48,829 nucleotides of DNA from Vitreoscilla sp. (GCA_018780145.1 JADMKA010000090.1:1-48829), one strand, 5' to 3'. Counted from the first letter of the stretch, positions 9,701-17,332 are shown. Program-made: numbers and translations. Notes: a model not told the origin generated them from the sequence alone.

Positions 9701-10622
9701 TGACGTTGCTGGGTGGCGTCTTGAAGGCCCCGGCCACGCTGAGGCTGCCGTTGCCCGCCGGATCCAGGTACCACATGCGTTCGGCCGAGATTCCGAACAC
9801 GCGGCCATCGGGGGCCACCCAGGCGCGTGGATACGAGGTGCGAAGGTAGTCCGGGCCGAAAGCGTCCCGGCTGGCCGCACCGAACAGAGACCGCCACCCC
9901 GCGCTGTCGAGCACCTCGGGCGTCATCGACGGCAGGCCTTGCGCGATGGCCTGCTCGGGGTTCCCCTGCATGCCTTCGCTGTAGGGCACCATGCCACCCA
10001 GGATGAGCGGCCGCCCATCCGGCAGCGTGACCAGCGTGGAGTACCAGCGCTGGTCGGCGGTGTTCTGGCTCGACGTTTCCATGGTGTTGGTCGACGGCGT
10101 GAACAGGCTGCTCGTCACGCTGCCATTGCCACCACTCATCATCAGACGCCCGTCGCTGAGGTAGGTCGAGGTACCGCAGAAGCTGTCCTGTTGCTGAGGA
10201 CGGTAGGTGGTCACGTGGCTGGCGCCCGCGAAGCCTTCCGAGGGTGTCCACAGATCGAGGTAGCGGCCGTTCTGGCCGGCGCCGGAGAGGTCGCTGCCGT
10301 AGGTCAGCACACGCCCATCCGGGAGAACGACCGCGTGCAGGCCGTTGATCGGCCAGGCCTGAACCGACGACCACATGCCATTGCGGTCGGCATCCGCGGG
10401 GATGGCCAGGCCCGCCAGCAGCGGGTCGGCCACCGTCGGGATGGCGACCCAGGTGTCGTCGTCGGCTGCTGCCGTGGTGGCGTGGCGCCGCGCCCCGCCC
10501 TGGTCGGCCACGGTGGCGTCGCCGGATGACTGCCCGCCCCCGCAGGCGGCCAGCGTCACACTGGCCAGCAGGGCGACCATGCACCGCAGTGAACGTGGGG
10601 TTGAAGGCGAATCGTGTCGCAC
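6720..10622 (-). CDS. Lipoprotein fusion: galactose-oxidase-like copper radical oxidase, PKD, YVTN beta-propeller and di-heme cytochrome c peroxidase-like domain
   Basis: A 1300-residue exported protein. GTG start (10620-10622) behind TGAGGACAGGCC; lipobox LAAC puts the lipidated Cys at 27. Kelch-type galactose oxidase/glyoxal oxidase domain at about 80-570: by alignment to Fusarium galactose oxidase the cross-linked Cys228-Tyr272 pair is Cys149 (DSFCGTS) and Tyr194 (RWYST), and the copper ligands Tyr495, His496 and His581 are Tyr423-His424 (RGYHSF) and His512 (NGTHSFNPGQRR). All are kept, so it should be an active radical copper enzyme making H2O2 while oxidising an alcohol or aldehyde. A PKD domain (about 585-665, WNFGDGT) and a YVTN propeller (about 690-1015, VSVIDSATRDR) follow. 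The C-terminal domain has two heme-c motifs, CAACH (1065-1069) and CGRCH (1197-1201), plus APYLHDGS, as in MauG/cytochrome c peroxidases. It heads an operon with sco. The physiological substrate is unknown. Confidence 0.9.
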   Translation of the reverse strand: MRHDSPSTPRSLRCMVALLASVTLAACGGGQSSGDATVADQGGARRHATTAAADDDTWVAIPTVADPLLAGLAIPADADRNGMWSSVQAWPINGLHAVVLPDGRVLTYGSDLSGAGQNGRYLDLWTPSEGFAGASHVTTYRPQQQDSFCGTSTYLSDGRLMMSGGNGSVTSSLFTPSTNTMETSSQNTADQRWYSTLVTLPDGRPLILGGMVPYSEGMQGNPEQAIAQGLPSMTPEVLDSAGWRSLFGAASRDAFGPDYLRTSYPRAWVAPDGRVFGISAERMWYLDPAGNGSLSVAGAFKTPPSNVTRPNVGATNTAVMYAPGKILVAGGNGSFNGDGMLSSNQATVVDISGGAPVLTEQPAMGYPRRYPNAVVLADGKVVVTGGTTQGNSNGANAVYAAEIWDPQTGQWTIGANAAIYRGYHSFTVLLPNGAVLSTGGGAPGPVTNLNAEIYYPPNLFREVNGVAALADRPVLSGINGLSQAHGGTLRIDMNSNDPVAQLVLLGVGNGTHSFNPGQRRVPLVASQDGFRVTAVLPDSATAPPGYYQLVAVNAQGVPSRGTIVALGQGMSPPPGDPPPYLPPDLSGTLDAPVAQVGAQVQLGVPAAEGASYSWNFGDGTAETPFSPSPTATHTYSAPGVYSVTITARGADGAMARRSIVQAIVNAPTAHRPAMSSPLAWEPRSDLAPRLWVVNPDNDSVSVIDSATRDRLAEINVGDQPRSVALAPDGRVWVANKDSATISVIAPSTWSVVQTIALPRASQPHGLVFGGNGLAYVALEASGQILKLDAFNGAKRGTLRVGLHVRHVALSGDDATLLASRFITPPLPGESTGTVNTAVGGGEVLVVDTAAWRVQRTVLLRHSDKTDTEIQGSGLPNYLGAPAVSPDGLSAWIPSKQDNITRGVLRNGQDLNFQNTVRAIGSRVDLQTWAEDHPRRVDLDNAGMASAAIHHPSGAYLFVALETSRQVAVVDAIGGRELMRIDVGRAPQGLHVSPDGLSLYAQNFMDRTVSTVDLSPLVLHGELQVGGATATGTVASDKLPPTVLAGKQHFYDARDPRLARDAYLSCAACHADAGHDGRVWDLTGAGEGLRNTIALKGRAGTGHGFLHWSANFDEVHDFERQIRQLAGGTGLLADELYHAGTRSEPLGDTKAGLSPDLDALAAYLASLDQFANSPYRQADGSLTNAALAGRTVFETANCGRCHAGGAFSDSADASTLHDVGTIKATSGQRLGGPLPGIDTPTLRDVWASAPYLHDGSRSTLASAVKAHRGVKVAKADLANLVAYLQQIGGEEPGPGAEQKAP

Positions 10623-10731
10623 GGCCTGTCCTCAGCAAATCTCCAAGTCGATTCACCAAAGGTTACAAGTCGCGGCCAGGGGGACCGACCCCCAATTTGT
10701 TGAGGTTCCCGCCGGTGGCACGCCTCGTTCC

Positions 10732-10959
10732 GTGCAATATGTCGTCGAAGTCGATGGATTCGATTCGTCGCTGCCGTGCGGCGCGATGTACGACTGGTGC
10801 GTGCTGTACCTGAAGCAGGAGATCGGCATGCCACAGGCCCAGGGCGCGCTCGCGATGACCACCGTGTTGGTGTCGGCGCACCCCGCGGAGGTGGGGGCCA
10901 GCGTCTTGCTGGCCCCGGGCGCCCAACGGGTGCCGCTGGGCGGACCTGCGGATCAGTAG
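10732..10959 (+). other. Unrecognised plus-strand reading frame, possible small gene or gene remnant
   Basis: The 330-base gap between the oxidase and subtilase genes holds an open plus-strand frame that stays open from before 10639 to TAG at 10957-10959. From a GTG at 10732 it encodes 75 residues including CGAMYDWCVLYLKQEIGMP. Third positions are almost all G or C from there on, as in real genes of this window, yet no ATG with a ribosome binding site is visible. It runs seven bases past the end of the convergent subtilase gene. I do not recognise the sequence. It may be the 3' end of a decayed gene, a genuine small protein, or an accident of high GC. Confidence 0.3.
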
Positions 10960-12287
10960 CTGCTGGCGTTCAGGCGGCCACCGGTCAGCGTCTTGCCGGC
11001 CAGCGAGGGCGTGGGCGTCACCGTGGACAGGATCGCCTCCTTCAACTGGAGCGCCGACAGGCCCGGATGCGACGATGCGTACAACGCGATCGCGCCGGCC
11101 ACGTGCGGCGTCGCCATCGACGTGCCGCTGTAGGCCGCATAGCCGTTCGGCACGGTCGAGTTGATGACCACGCCCGGCGCGCCCAGGTCGACCGAGGTGG
11201 CGCCGTAGTTGGAGAAGCCCGCCAGCAAGCCGGCGCTGCCGATGGCCGCCACCGAGATCAGCGTCGGGCTGTCGTAGCTGGACGGATAGTGCGGCGAGAC
11301 ATCGTTGTTCACGCCGCTGTTGCCCGCCGCCGCGACGAAGACGATGCCGGCCTTGCCAGCGGCCTCGATCGACTTCTTCAGGCCCTGCGAGTACCCGCCG
11401 CCGCCCCAGGAGGCATTGATGGCCACCAGATCCAGGTTGTGGCGGGTCTTCAGGTCGGTGACGTAGTCGATCGACTTGATCGCGTTGGCCGTCGAGCCGC
11501 CGTGGGTGGCCAGGAACTTCACGTCGATCATCCGCAGGCGCCAGCAGATGCCCGCCACACCCTTGCCATTGCCGCCCCGCGCACCGATGGTGCCGGCCAC
11601 GTGGGTGCCGTGGTCGTCCTGCGTACCGTCGTAGGTGCTCTTGTCGTCGCGCGAGAAATCCCAGCCGCGGGTGTCGTCGATGAAGCCGTTGCCGTCGTCG
11701 TCGATGCCGTTGTCGGGGATCTCGGCCGGGTTCTCCCAGAAGTTGTGCTTCAGGTCCGGGTGCTTGTACTGCGCACCTTCGTCGATCACCGCCACCATCG
11801 TGTGGCCGCAGTCGGCATGGCCCCGGTCCCAGGCCTCGGCCGCTTGGCTGCCGTACTGGTTCTGGAACAGCGGCGAGGTGTCGCCGTAGGTGCCCCACAG
11901 CCGGTTGGTGGTGTAGTAGGTGTCGTCGGACACCACATCTCTGCGGTAGATCCAGTTGGGTTCGGCAAAGTCGACGCCGGGGTGGGCGTGCAGCTCGCGG
12001 ATCGCGGCCGCCAGGTCGGCGCCCGCCGGCAACGAGATGCGCTGCAGATCACCGCTGACGCGCTCGAGGAACCGGCCCCCGACGCGAGCCAGCGCGTCAC
12101 CGTGCACACCCTCTGCCAGGCCAGGCTGGAACTGCACCAGCAGTTCGGCAGGCACATGCAGGCGATGTGGCTCCTTCAACTCGGCCAGCACGGTGTCGGG
12201 GCGGCCCCCCGCGAGCGCGCTGCCGCACAGCAGGCCGATGGCGACTGTGGCCAGAAAGCGTGGAATCAGGTGGGAAGAACGGTGCAT
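10953..12287 (-). CDS. Secreted S8 family serine protease (subtilase)
   Basis: A 444-residue exported subtilisin-like protease. Signal peptide 1-26 (ending GSALA); propeptide of the fervidolysin/I9-like type about 40-115 (VPAELLVQFQPGL to FAEPNWIYR); catalytic domain from about 150. The triad is Asp169 (VAVIDEGAQYKHPDL), His226 (DDHGTHVAGT) and Ser390 (GTSMATPHVAG), with oxyanion Asn323 (AAAGNSG). An aspartate-rich loop DNGIDDDGNGFIDD at 192-205 is a likely calcium site. The ATG at 12285-12287 is preceded by AGGAGAGCCC, a good ribosome binding site, and gives a proper signal peptide; starts further upstream do not. No C-terminal sorting domain is seen, so release into the medium or periplasm is likely. 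Confidence 0.93.
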   Translation of the reverse strand: MHRSSHLIPRFLATVAIGLLCGSALAGGRPDTVLAELKEPHRLHVPAELLVQFQPGLAEGVHGDALARVGGRFLERVSGDLQRISLPAGADLAAAIRELHAHPGVDFAEPNWIYRRDVVSDDTYYTTNRLWGTYGDTSPLFQNQYGSQAAEAWDRGHADCGHTMVAVIDEGAQYKHPDLKHNFWENPAEIPDNGIDDDGNGFIDDTRGWDFSRDDKSTYDGTQDDHGTHVAGTIGARGGNGKGVAGICWRLRMIDVKFLATHGGSTANAIKSIDYVTDLKTRHNLDLVAINASWGGGGYSQGLKKSIEAAGKAGIVFVAAAGNSGVNNDVSPHYPSSYDSPTLISVAAIGSAGLLAGFSNYGATSVDLGAPGVVINSTVPNGYAAYSGTSMATPHVAGAIALYASSHPGLSALQLKEAILSTVTPTPSLAGKTLTGGRLNASSY

Positions 12288-12391
12288 TGGGCTCTCCTGG
12301 AGGAAACAGCGATGCTCGGTGGCGGGCCCGCGGCTGTCGACCCTGCGGGCTAGGGAGAGGGTATCTGCGGGGCCCGGGCCGCGATCAGGCC

Positions 12392-12419
12392 TCAAGCCTC
12401 GCAAGCCCAGTGCCGACAA
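12392..12419 (+). promoter_or_regulatory. Candidate sigma-28 (flagellar) promoter
   Basis: TCAAGCCT, a 12-base spacer and GCCGACAA lie 29 bases before the YjfB-like start codon. This resembles the class 3 flagellar consensus TAAAGTTT-N11-GCCGATAA, with 7 of 8 matches in the -10 element, 5 of 8 in the -35 and a spacer one base longer. The link to a motility-associated gene supports the call, but no experiment is implied. Confidence 0.45.
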
Positions 12420-12447
12420 CCCGGTATCCACTCTGATCGGTCGCCCC

Positions 12448-12654
12448 ATGAACATCAGCAACAGCCCCGGCGTCAGCGCAGCCACCAGCGCCGCCTCGCA
12501 GGGCCCGACCGGTGACGCCGTGAACCTGCTGGTGCTGCGCAAGGCGCTGGACACGCAAGCAGCCGGTGCGCTGGCCCTGATCAACGCGATCCCGCCACAG
12601 CCCGCCTTGGCCACCTCCGGCTCGCTGGGCACGCAGGTCAACACCTACGCCTGA
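12448..12654 (+). CDS. Putative motility protein, YjfB family
   Basis: A 68-residue protein whose layout matches the YjfB family: a short Ser/Ala-rich N-terminus, a central amphipathic helix (VNLLVLRKALDTQAAGALALINAIPP) and the conserved ending LGTQVNTYA. In Bacillus subtilis the family's founder is under the flagellar sigma factor SigD, and related small proteins in betaproteobacteria are labelled motility proteins; the molecular role is not established. A sigma-28-like promoter precedes it here. It is divergent from the subtilase gene and 40 bases ahead of the next plus-strand gene. No signal peptide or membrane segment is seen. Confidence 0.75.
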   Translation: MNISNSPGVSAATSAASQGPTGDAVNLLVLRKALDTQAAGALALINAIPPQPALATSGSLGTQVNTYA

Positions 12655-12694
12655 CAGGTCAGGTAGGCTGAGGGTTCGACGACAGGAGGACCCC

Positions 12695-13126
12695 ATGACC
12701 GAAACGAGCACCCCGGACAACGAATTCGGCTGGCCCTGGACCCTGCGCTGGCCCGCCAGCGGCGGCGCCCCGGCCCTGGCCTTCGCCCCCGAGCGCCTGT
12801 GGCAGCCGATCAACACCGGCTGGACCTTTGGCAACCTGACCATCAACACCGGCAATTCCAGCGCCCCGCAGATCGAGCAGCAGGTGCTGAACCGCCACAG
12901 CTACGGCCGCCAGATCGGCCGCCTGATGGACGCGGTGGAGGCCCTCCTCGCGGCGGTGCCCCAAGCGAAGAGCGCCGAGGGGGTGCAGGATTTCCTCGAT
13001 CTGGCGGCGCAGGTGCATGCCATCAAGGAAGCCGGGCGCGAGACGCGGCTGGAGCGGCTGCGTGGCGAGCTGGAGGCGCTGAAGGTGCAGGACCCGCAGG
13101 CGTGGAAGTCGCTGGTCGGCCGGTAG
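12695..13126 (+). CDS. Conserved-looking hypothetical protein, 143 residues
   Basis: I do not recognise a family. The start is secure: a perfect AGGAGG (12684-12689) sits five bases before the ATG. The N-terminal half is Trp/Pro-rich (FGWPWTLRWPASGG, GWTFGNLTINTG), suggesting a small beta-structured region. The C-terminal half (about 60-143) is helical and charged, with likely coiled-coil character (KEAGRETRLERLRGELEALK). There is no signal peptide or membrane segment, so it is probably cytoplasmic and may be a scaffold or binding protein. It may be cotranscribed with the YjfB-like gene 40 bases upstream and converges on the DUF885 gene with 19 bases between stops. Confidence 0.7.
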   Translation: MTETSTPDNEFGWPWTLRWPASGGAPALAFAPERLWQPINTGWTFGNLTINTGNSSAPQIEQQVLNRHSYGRQIGRLMDAVEALLAAVPQAKSAEGVQDFLDLAAQVHAIKEAGRETRLERLRGELEALKVQDPQAWKSLVGR

Positions 13127-13145
13127 GCGCGGGCGGCGCCCCGCT

Positions 13146-14906
13146 TCAGCGCTTGGGCTGGGCCTGGATCCACCCGTCGATGCGTTTCTCCAGCGCATCC
13201 AGTGGCACCGATCCCGTCGCCAGCACCGCATCGTTGAAATCCCGCAGGTCGAACGCCGGGCCCAACGCCCGCTCGGCCCGGCCGCGCAACTCGCTGATCT
13301 TCATCTGCCCGATCTTGTAGGCCAGGGCCTGTGCCGGGGTGCCGATGTAGCGGTCGATCTCGTTGACGATGTCCTGCTCGGTCTTCGGGGAATGCGCCTT
13401 GAAGTAGGCGATGGCCTGCTCGCGGCTCCAGCCCTTGAGGTGCATGCCGGTGTCCACCACCAGGCGCACCGCGCGCCACATCTCGTAGGCCAGCTGGCCG
13501 TAACGGTCGTAGAGATCGTCGTACAAGCCCATGTCGTGGCCGAGTTGCTCGGCATACAGCGCCCAACCCTCCCCGTAGGCCACGAAGTAGGCGGTGCGCA
13601 TGAACATCGGCGCGTCGGGCAGCTCCAGCGCGCGGGCGAACTGGAAGTGGTGGCCGGGCACCGCCTCGTGCAGCGTCAGCGGCACCATCTCCCAGATCGG
13701 CCGGGCCTCCGGCTTGTAGAGGTTGACGTAGTAGTAGCCGGGCCGCGTGCCGTCCGCCGCGCCGCCCTGGTAGTAGGCGGCGGTGGTGTCCGGGGCGATG
13801 TTGTCGGGGATCGGCCGCACGCCATAGGGCAGGCGCGGCTGGAACCTGAACACCTTGGTCAGCTCGGGGTCGATGCGCTTGCTCACCGCGCGGTAAGCGG
13901 CCAGCAGCTCGGCCGGCGTGCGGTGAAAGAACCGTGGGTCGGTGCGCAGGTGGGTGAAGAACTCGGCCCGCGTGCCACGGAATCCGATGCGGGCCTGCAA
14001 CTGGTCCATCGCGGCGAGCAGGCGGGCCACCTCCTTCAGGCCGATCTCGTGGATCTGCTGGGCCGCCAGCGACGTGGTCGTGTAGTAACGGGCCAGGAAG
14101 TCGTAGTAGGCCAGGCCGTCGGGCCGGTCGGTGGCGGCGATGGTGGCGCGCGTGCGCGGCAGGTACTCGGTGTTGAAGTAGGTGGCCAGGCGGCGGTAGG
14201 CGGGCACGACGCGGTCGCGGATCGCTGCCTGCGCCTCGGTGGCCAGCGCCGCACGCTCGGCCGCCGGCACGCTGTCGGCGAATTGCCGGAACGGGCGGTA
14301 GAACGGGCTGCGCGTCGGGTCGTCGACGACCTGCGCGGCGATCTGCGCCGGCACGCGCTCCATCAGCACCCGTGGCGGCACCTGGCCCGCGCGCACGCCC
14401 TCGCGCAGCAGCGCCAGGGTCTGGTCCACCAGCACCGGCAACGCAGCCAGGCGGCTCAGGTAGCGGCGGTAGTGGGCGGCGGTGGCGAACGGCATCACCT
14501 CGGCGATGCCATCGGCCGTCTGCACGCCGCCCTGGTGGCCGAGGGGCTGCAGATACTCCTTGAAGCGCTGGCGCTCGATCGCGTGGCGCAGCTGCCACTC
14601 GAACGCGTCGTAGTGCAACTGGTCGGTCGAGCCCAGCGCGGCACGCGGGATGGCCTGCAAGCGGGCCAGTGCAGCGCGGTCACCGGCCTGCTGGGCCTCG
14701 ATCGCGGCCGGGCTGAGGTCGCTCCAGCGGTCGTCGTAGCGGGTGTCGCCGTTGTAGCTGGCGGTCTCCGGGCTCTCGCGCAGCGTGCGCTCCCACTCGT
14801 CGGCGAACAGCGCCTTCAGGGCCTGCGCGGCAGGAACCTGCGCCGGAGCCGAGATCGGAACGAAGGCAGCCACACTGGCCGCGAGCAGCAGTGCAAGACG
14901 TTTCAT
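13146..14906 (-). CDS. DUF885 domain-containing protein, putative zinc peptidase
   Basis: A 586-residue exported protein with signal peptide MKRLALLLAASVAAFVPISAPAQ. It is a DUF885 member across its whole length. The signature HEAVPGHHFQ (His413, Glu414, His419, His420) together with YGEGWALYAEQLG (Glu446) forms the expected gluzincin-type zinc site, so metallopeptidase or carboxypeptidase activity is likely although few members have been characterised. Length and domain limits are normal for the family (550-620 residues). It is separated by 51 bases from the upstream CYTH-CHAD gene on the same strand and could share its transcript. Location: periplasm or outside. Confidence 0.9.
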   Translation of the reverse strand: MKRLALLLAASVAAFVPISAPAQVPAAQALKALFADEWERTLRESPETASYNGDTRYDDRWSDLSPAAIEAQQAGDRAALARLQAIPRAALGSTDQLHYDAFEWQLRHAIERQRFKEYLQPLGHQGGVQTADGIAEVMPFATAAHYRRYLSRLAALPVLVDQTLALLREGVRAGQVPPRVLMERVPAQIAAQVVDDPTRSPFYRPFRQFADSVPAAERAALATEAQAAIRDRVVPAYRRLATYFNTEYLPRTRATIAATDRPDGLAYYDFLARYYTTTSLAAQQIHEIGLKEVARLLAAMDQLQARIGFRGTRAEFFTHLRTDPRFFHRTPAELLAAYRAVSKRIDPELTKVFRFQPRLPYGVRPIPDNIAPDTTAAYYQGGAADGTRPGYYYVNLYKPEARPIWEMVPLTLHEAVPGHHFQFARALELPDAPMFMRTAYFVAYGEGWALYAEQLGHDMGLYDDLYDRYGQLAYEMWRAVRLVVDTGMHLKGWSREQAIAYFKAHSPKTEQDIVNEIDRYIGTPAQALAYKIGQMKISELRGRAERALGPAFDLRDFNDAVLATGSVPLDALEKRIDGWIQAQPKR

Positions 14907-14957
14907 GTCGCCGATGGTAGGGGCATCGGGGCCTCCGGTCAGAAGGTCACCAGAAGC

Positions 14958-16427
14958 TCACCAGAACGGCTCTGCCGCCTTCAATCGCTTGAGTGCCTGG
15001 CGGCAGGCACGCGCCGTTTCAGCCTGGTGGGCCAGCAACCATCCGGCGGCGAACGCCGCGCGGGGATCGTGCTCGCCTGCGATACGGTAGCGCGCGGTGG
15101 CCATCTGGCCGTCCTGGTGTTCACCCAGGCGCTGTTGCGCCACTGCCAGTGCCTTCAGGAAACGCTCGACAGCACGCCGGGGGAACAGGGCCGAGGCGAA
15201 CTCCACCAGGTAGCGCAGGCGTTTGACGCGCTTGCGCACGCGGTGCTGGCGCGCTTCGGGCAATTGCGGGAAGCGATCGGCGTCGCGCAGCACCTGGGCG
15301 CGCAAGCTGCCCAGGCGCTGTCTGAGGTACACCTGTGCGGCGGCGGCGGCGAGGCCATCGGCACCGGCCCGGTGCGCATCCGCCGCCACGCACTCCAGCA
15401 GGCCCAGCAGGGCGGTCTGCACCGCGGCGGCCCGCACCCGATCGCCGGGATCGGCAGTCGACGCGGCGGCTGGCGGGCCCACGACGGCCGGCACGCCCGC
15501 CGCCTCCAGCCAGGGGCGCACGCCCGATGCCAGGGCCTCGTCGTCGCGGCTGGCACCCAGGTCGCGGAACAGCTGCACCAGCACCGGCAGATCGGCCGGC
15601 ACCGCCTGCGGGCACCACGTGGCCAGGTCGGCAGAAGCACAGCGCAGGCGCCTCACGCCGACGCGCAGCTGGTGCAGGTGCTCGGCGTCCGGGCTGCCTG
15701 CGGCCAACGCCGCCGCGTTGCCCAGCACCTGCTCGGCACAGGCGGCCAGGGTGCTGCGCAGCATCGCACCGCCACCGTCGCCCGCCTGCAGCACCGGCGA
15801 GCGGGCCTTCACCGCCGAGCCGTGCCGCTGGCCCCGGGCCAGGCGCATGCCGCGCTCGGCCTTGGACACCGTGTCCAGCCACAGGCCATGCGCCTGCACG
15901 CCCTCGCGGGCGAGGTCGAACAGCGGGGCCGCCGGTCCCGACACCAGCTCGTACTCCACCTCGCAGACCGGCCAGCGGGCCTCGCCGGCGTGGATTTCGC
16001 CCTCGTCGAAGGCGATCTCGATCAGCGCCCCGCCGTGCTCGACCTTCACCGTCTGGCGCTGGATGTCGGTGCCATACAGCGCCACCAATGTGCCGCCCGA
16101 TGCGGCCAGCACCGCCAGCAGCCGCTGGCCGACCGCCGACGCGGCATGGCGGTCGGGCTGCAAGGTGGGTTCGGCGGCGCCAGGCAGCGGCTGGTTGTCC
16201 TCCAGGCGGATCGCGGTGTGCTCGCCGGCGGCCTTGAGCGTCTGCACCCAGTGCCGGCCTTCGCGGCGCAGCCGCAGGGCCATGCCGGCGCGGGCCAGGG
16301 CCGCATCGGGGGTGTCGAAGTAGATCGCCCGCAGGTGCTGCCGGCGCGGCGCGGCACGCCGAATCGCAGCCCGCACGGCCGCCGCGCGGTCGGGGTCGAC
16401 CTGGAACTTCAGCTCGAATTCGTGCAT
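14958..16427 (-). CDS. CYTH and CHAD domain-containing protein (YgiF-like inorganic triphosphatase)
   Basis: A 489-residue cytoplasmic protein with two domains. The N-terminal CYTH domain (about 1-205) begins with the diagnostic ExExK as MHEFELKF (Glu3, Glu5, Lys7) and continues with paired charged strands such as AGMALRLRREG and EVEYELVSG that line the triphosphate tunnel. The CHAD domain (about 225-489) is helical and rich in conserved histidines and arginines (LHQLRVGVRRLRC, HRVRKRVKRLRYLVE), as expected for a module that binds polyphosphate. E. coli YgiF with this architecture hydrolyses tripolyphosphate. The ATG at 16425-16427 gives the exact CYTH start. It is divergent from mtfA with 62 bases between starts. 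Confidence 0.9.
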   Translation of the reverse strand: MHEFELKFQVDPDRAAAVRAAIRRAAPRRQHLRAIYFDTPDAALARAGMALRLRREGRHWVQTLKAAGEHTAIRLEDNQPLPGAAEPTLQPDRHAASAVGQRLLAVLAASGGTLVALYGTDIQRQTVKVEHGGALIEIAFDEGEIHAGEARWPVCEVEYELVSGPAAPLFDLAREGVQAHGLWLDTVSKAERGMRLARGQRHGSAVKARSPVLQAGDGGGAMLRSTLAACAEQVLGNAAALAAGSPDAEHLHQLRVGVRRLRCASADLATWCPQAVPADLPVLVQLFRDLGASRDDEALASGVRPWLEAAGVPAVVGPPAAASTADPGDRVRAAAVQTALLGLLECVAADAHRAGADGLAAAAAQVYLRQRLGSLRAQVLRDADRFPQLPEARQHRVRKRVKRLRYLVEFASALFPRRAVERFLKALAVAQQRLGEHQDGQMATARYRIAGEHDPRAAFAAGWLLAHQAETARACRQALKRLKAAEPFW

Positions 16428-16489
16428 GGCTGGGAGGATGTCGGTCTGTGGACCATTGAAAGCAGGACCAGTACACCCATTTGACACCG

Positions 16490-17332
16490 ATGAGCGCCTC
16501 TCTCGCCGATGCCCTGCCGCTGCTCGCCGTGGTGGCGCTGGCAGGTGCCATCGTCGCCTGGCTGCTGTTCGGGCCAGCCTGGGCCGAGTGGCGGCGTCGG
16601 CGGCTGCGCGCGCGGCCCTTCCCGGCCGCCTGGCGCACCGTGCTGCGCCGGCACTGGCCGCTGTACCGGCAGCTGCCGCCCGACGTGCAACGCCAGCTGC
16701 AGCGCCAGATGCAGGTCTTCCTCGCCGAGAAGCCTTTCCTCGGCTGCCAGGGCCTGGAGGTGACCGAGGACATGCGCGTGCTGGTGGCCGCCCAGGCCTG
16801 CCTGCTGGCACTGAACCGGCGCCAGTTGTTCCCCAAGCTGCGCCAGATCCTGCTGTACCCCAGCGCCTTCCTGGTCGACCGGGTGCGGCCCGACGGCACC
16901 GGCGTGCTGCACGACCGGCGCGACGCGCTGGCCGGCGAATCGTGGCAACAGGGCCAGGTGATCCTCTCCTGGCCGGACGTGCAGGAGGGCGCCGCGCTGG
17001 CAGCCGACGGCCGCAATGTCGTGATCCACGAGTTCGCGCACCAGCTCGACCAGGAGCGCGGCCCGGCCAGCGGCGCGCCGTACCTGGGCCGGCGCGAGCG
17101 CTACCGGCGCTGGGCCGCCGTCTTCAGCGCCGAGTTCGAACGCCTGCGCCAGCAGCTCGCGCAGGGCGAGCCCACGCTGTTCGGCGCCTATGCCGCCACC
17201 GAACCGGCCGAGTTCTTCGCGGTGGTCTCCGAGGCCTTCTTCGAGCGCCCGGCCGAGGTCGCGGCCGGGCACCCGGCGCTCTACTCGGAGCTGGCCGGCT
17301 ACTACAGCGTGGACCCGCTGAGCTGGGCCTGA
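16490..17332 (+). CDS. mtfA: MtfA-like zinc peptidase (M90 family)
   Basis: A 280-residue protein of the MtfA (YeeI)/M90 family. Zinc motif HEFAHQLD (His180, Glu181, His184), with EPAEFFAVVSEAFFE (about 240-255) providing the third ligand region. It differs from E. coli MtfA, a soluble protein that binds the Mlc repressor and influences glucose PTS expression, in having a predicted N-terminal membrane helix (about 8-27, LPLLAVVALAGAIVAWLLFG), so it is probably anchored in the inner membrane. A TTG nine bases upstream would add three residues; the ATG at 16490 was preferred. Confidence 0.88.
   Translation: MSASLADALPLLAVVALAGAIVAWLLFGPAWAEWRRRRLRARPFPAAWRTVLRRHWPLYRQLPPDVQRQLQRQMQVFLAEKPFLGCQGLEVTEDMRVLVAAQACLLALNRRQLFPKLRQILLYPSAFLVDRVRPDGTGVLHDRRDALAGESWQQGQVILSWPDVQEGAALAADGRNVVIHEFAHQLDQERGPASGAPYLGRRERYRRWAAVFSAEFERLRQQLAQGEPTLFGAYAATEPAEFFAVVSEAFFERPAEVAAGHPALYSELAGYYSVDPLSWA

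Noticed and set aside
13392-16484. A 1030-residue open frame on the plus strand
   Set aside because: It is antisense to the DUF885 and CYTH-CHAD genes, whose catalytic motifs are intact. Composition is biased and no family is seen.
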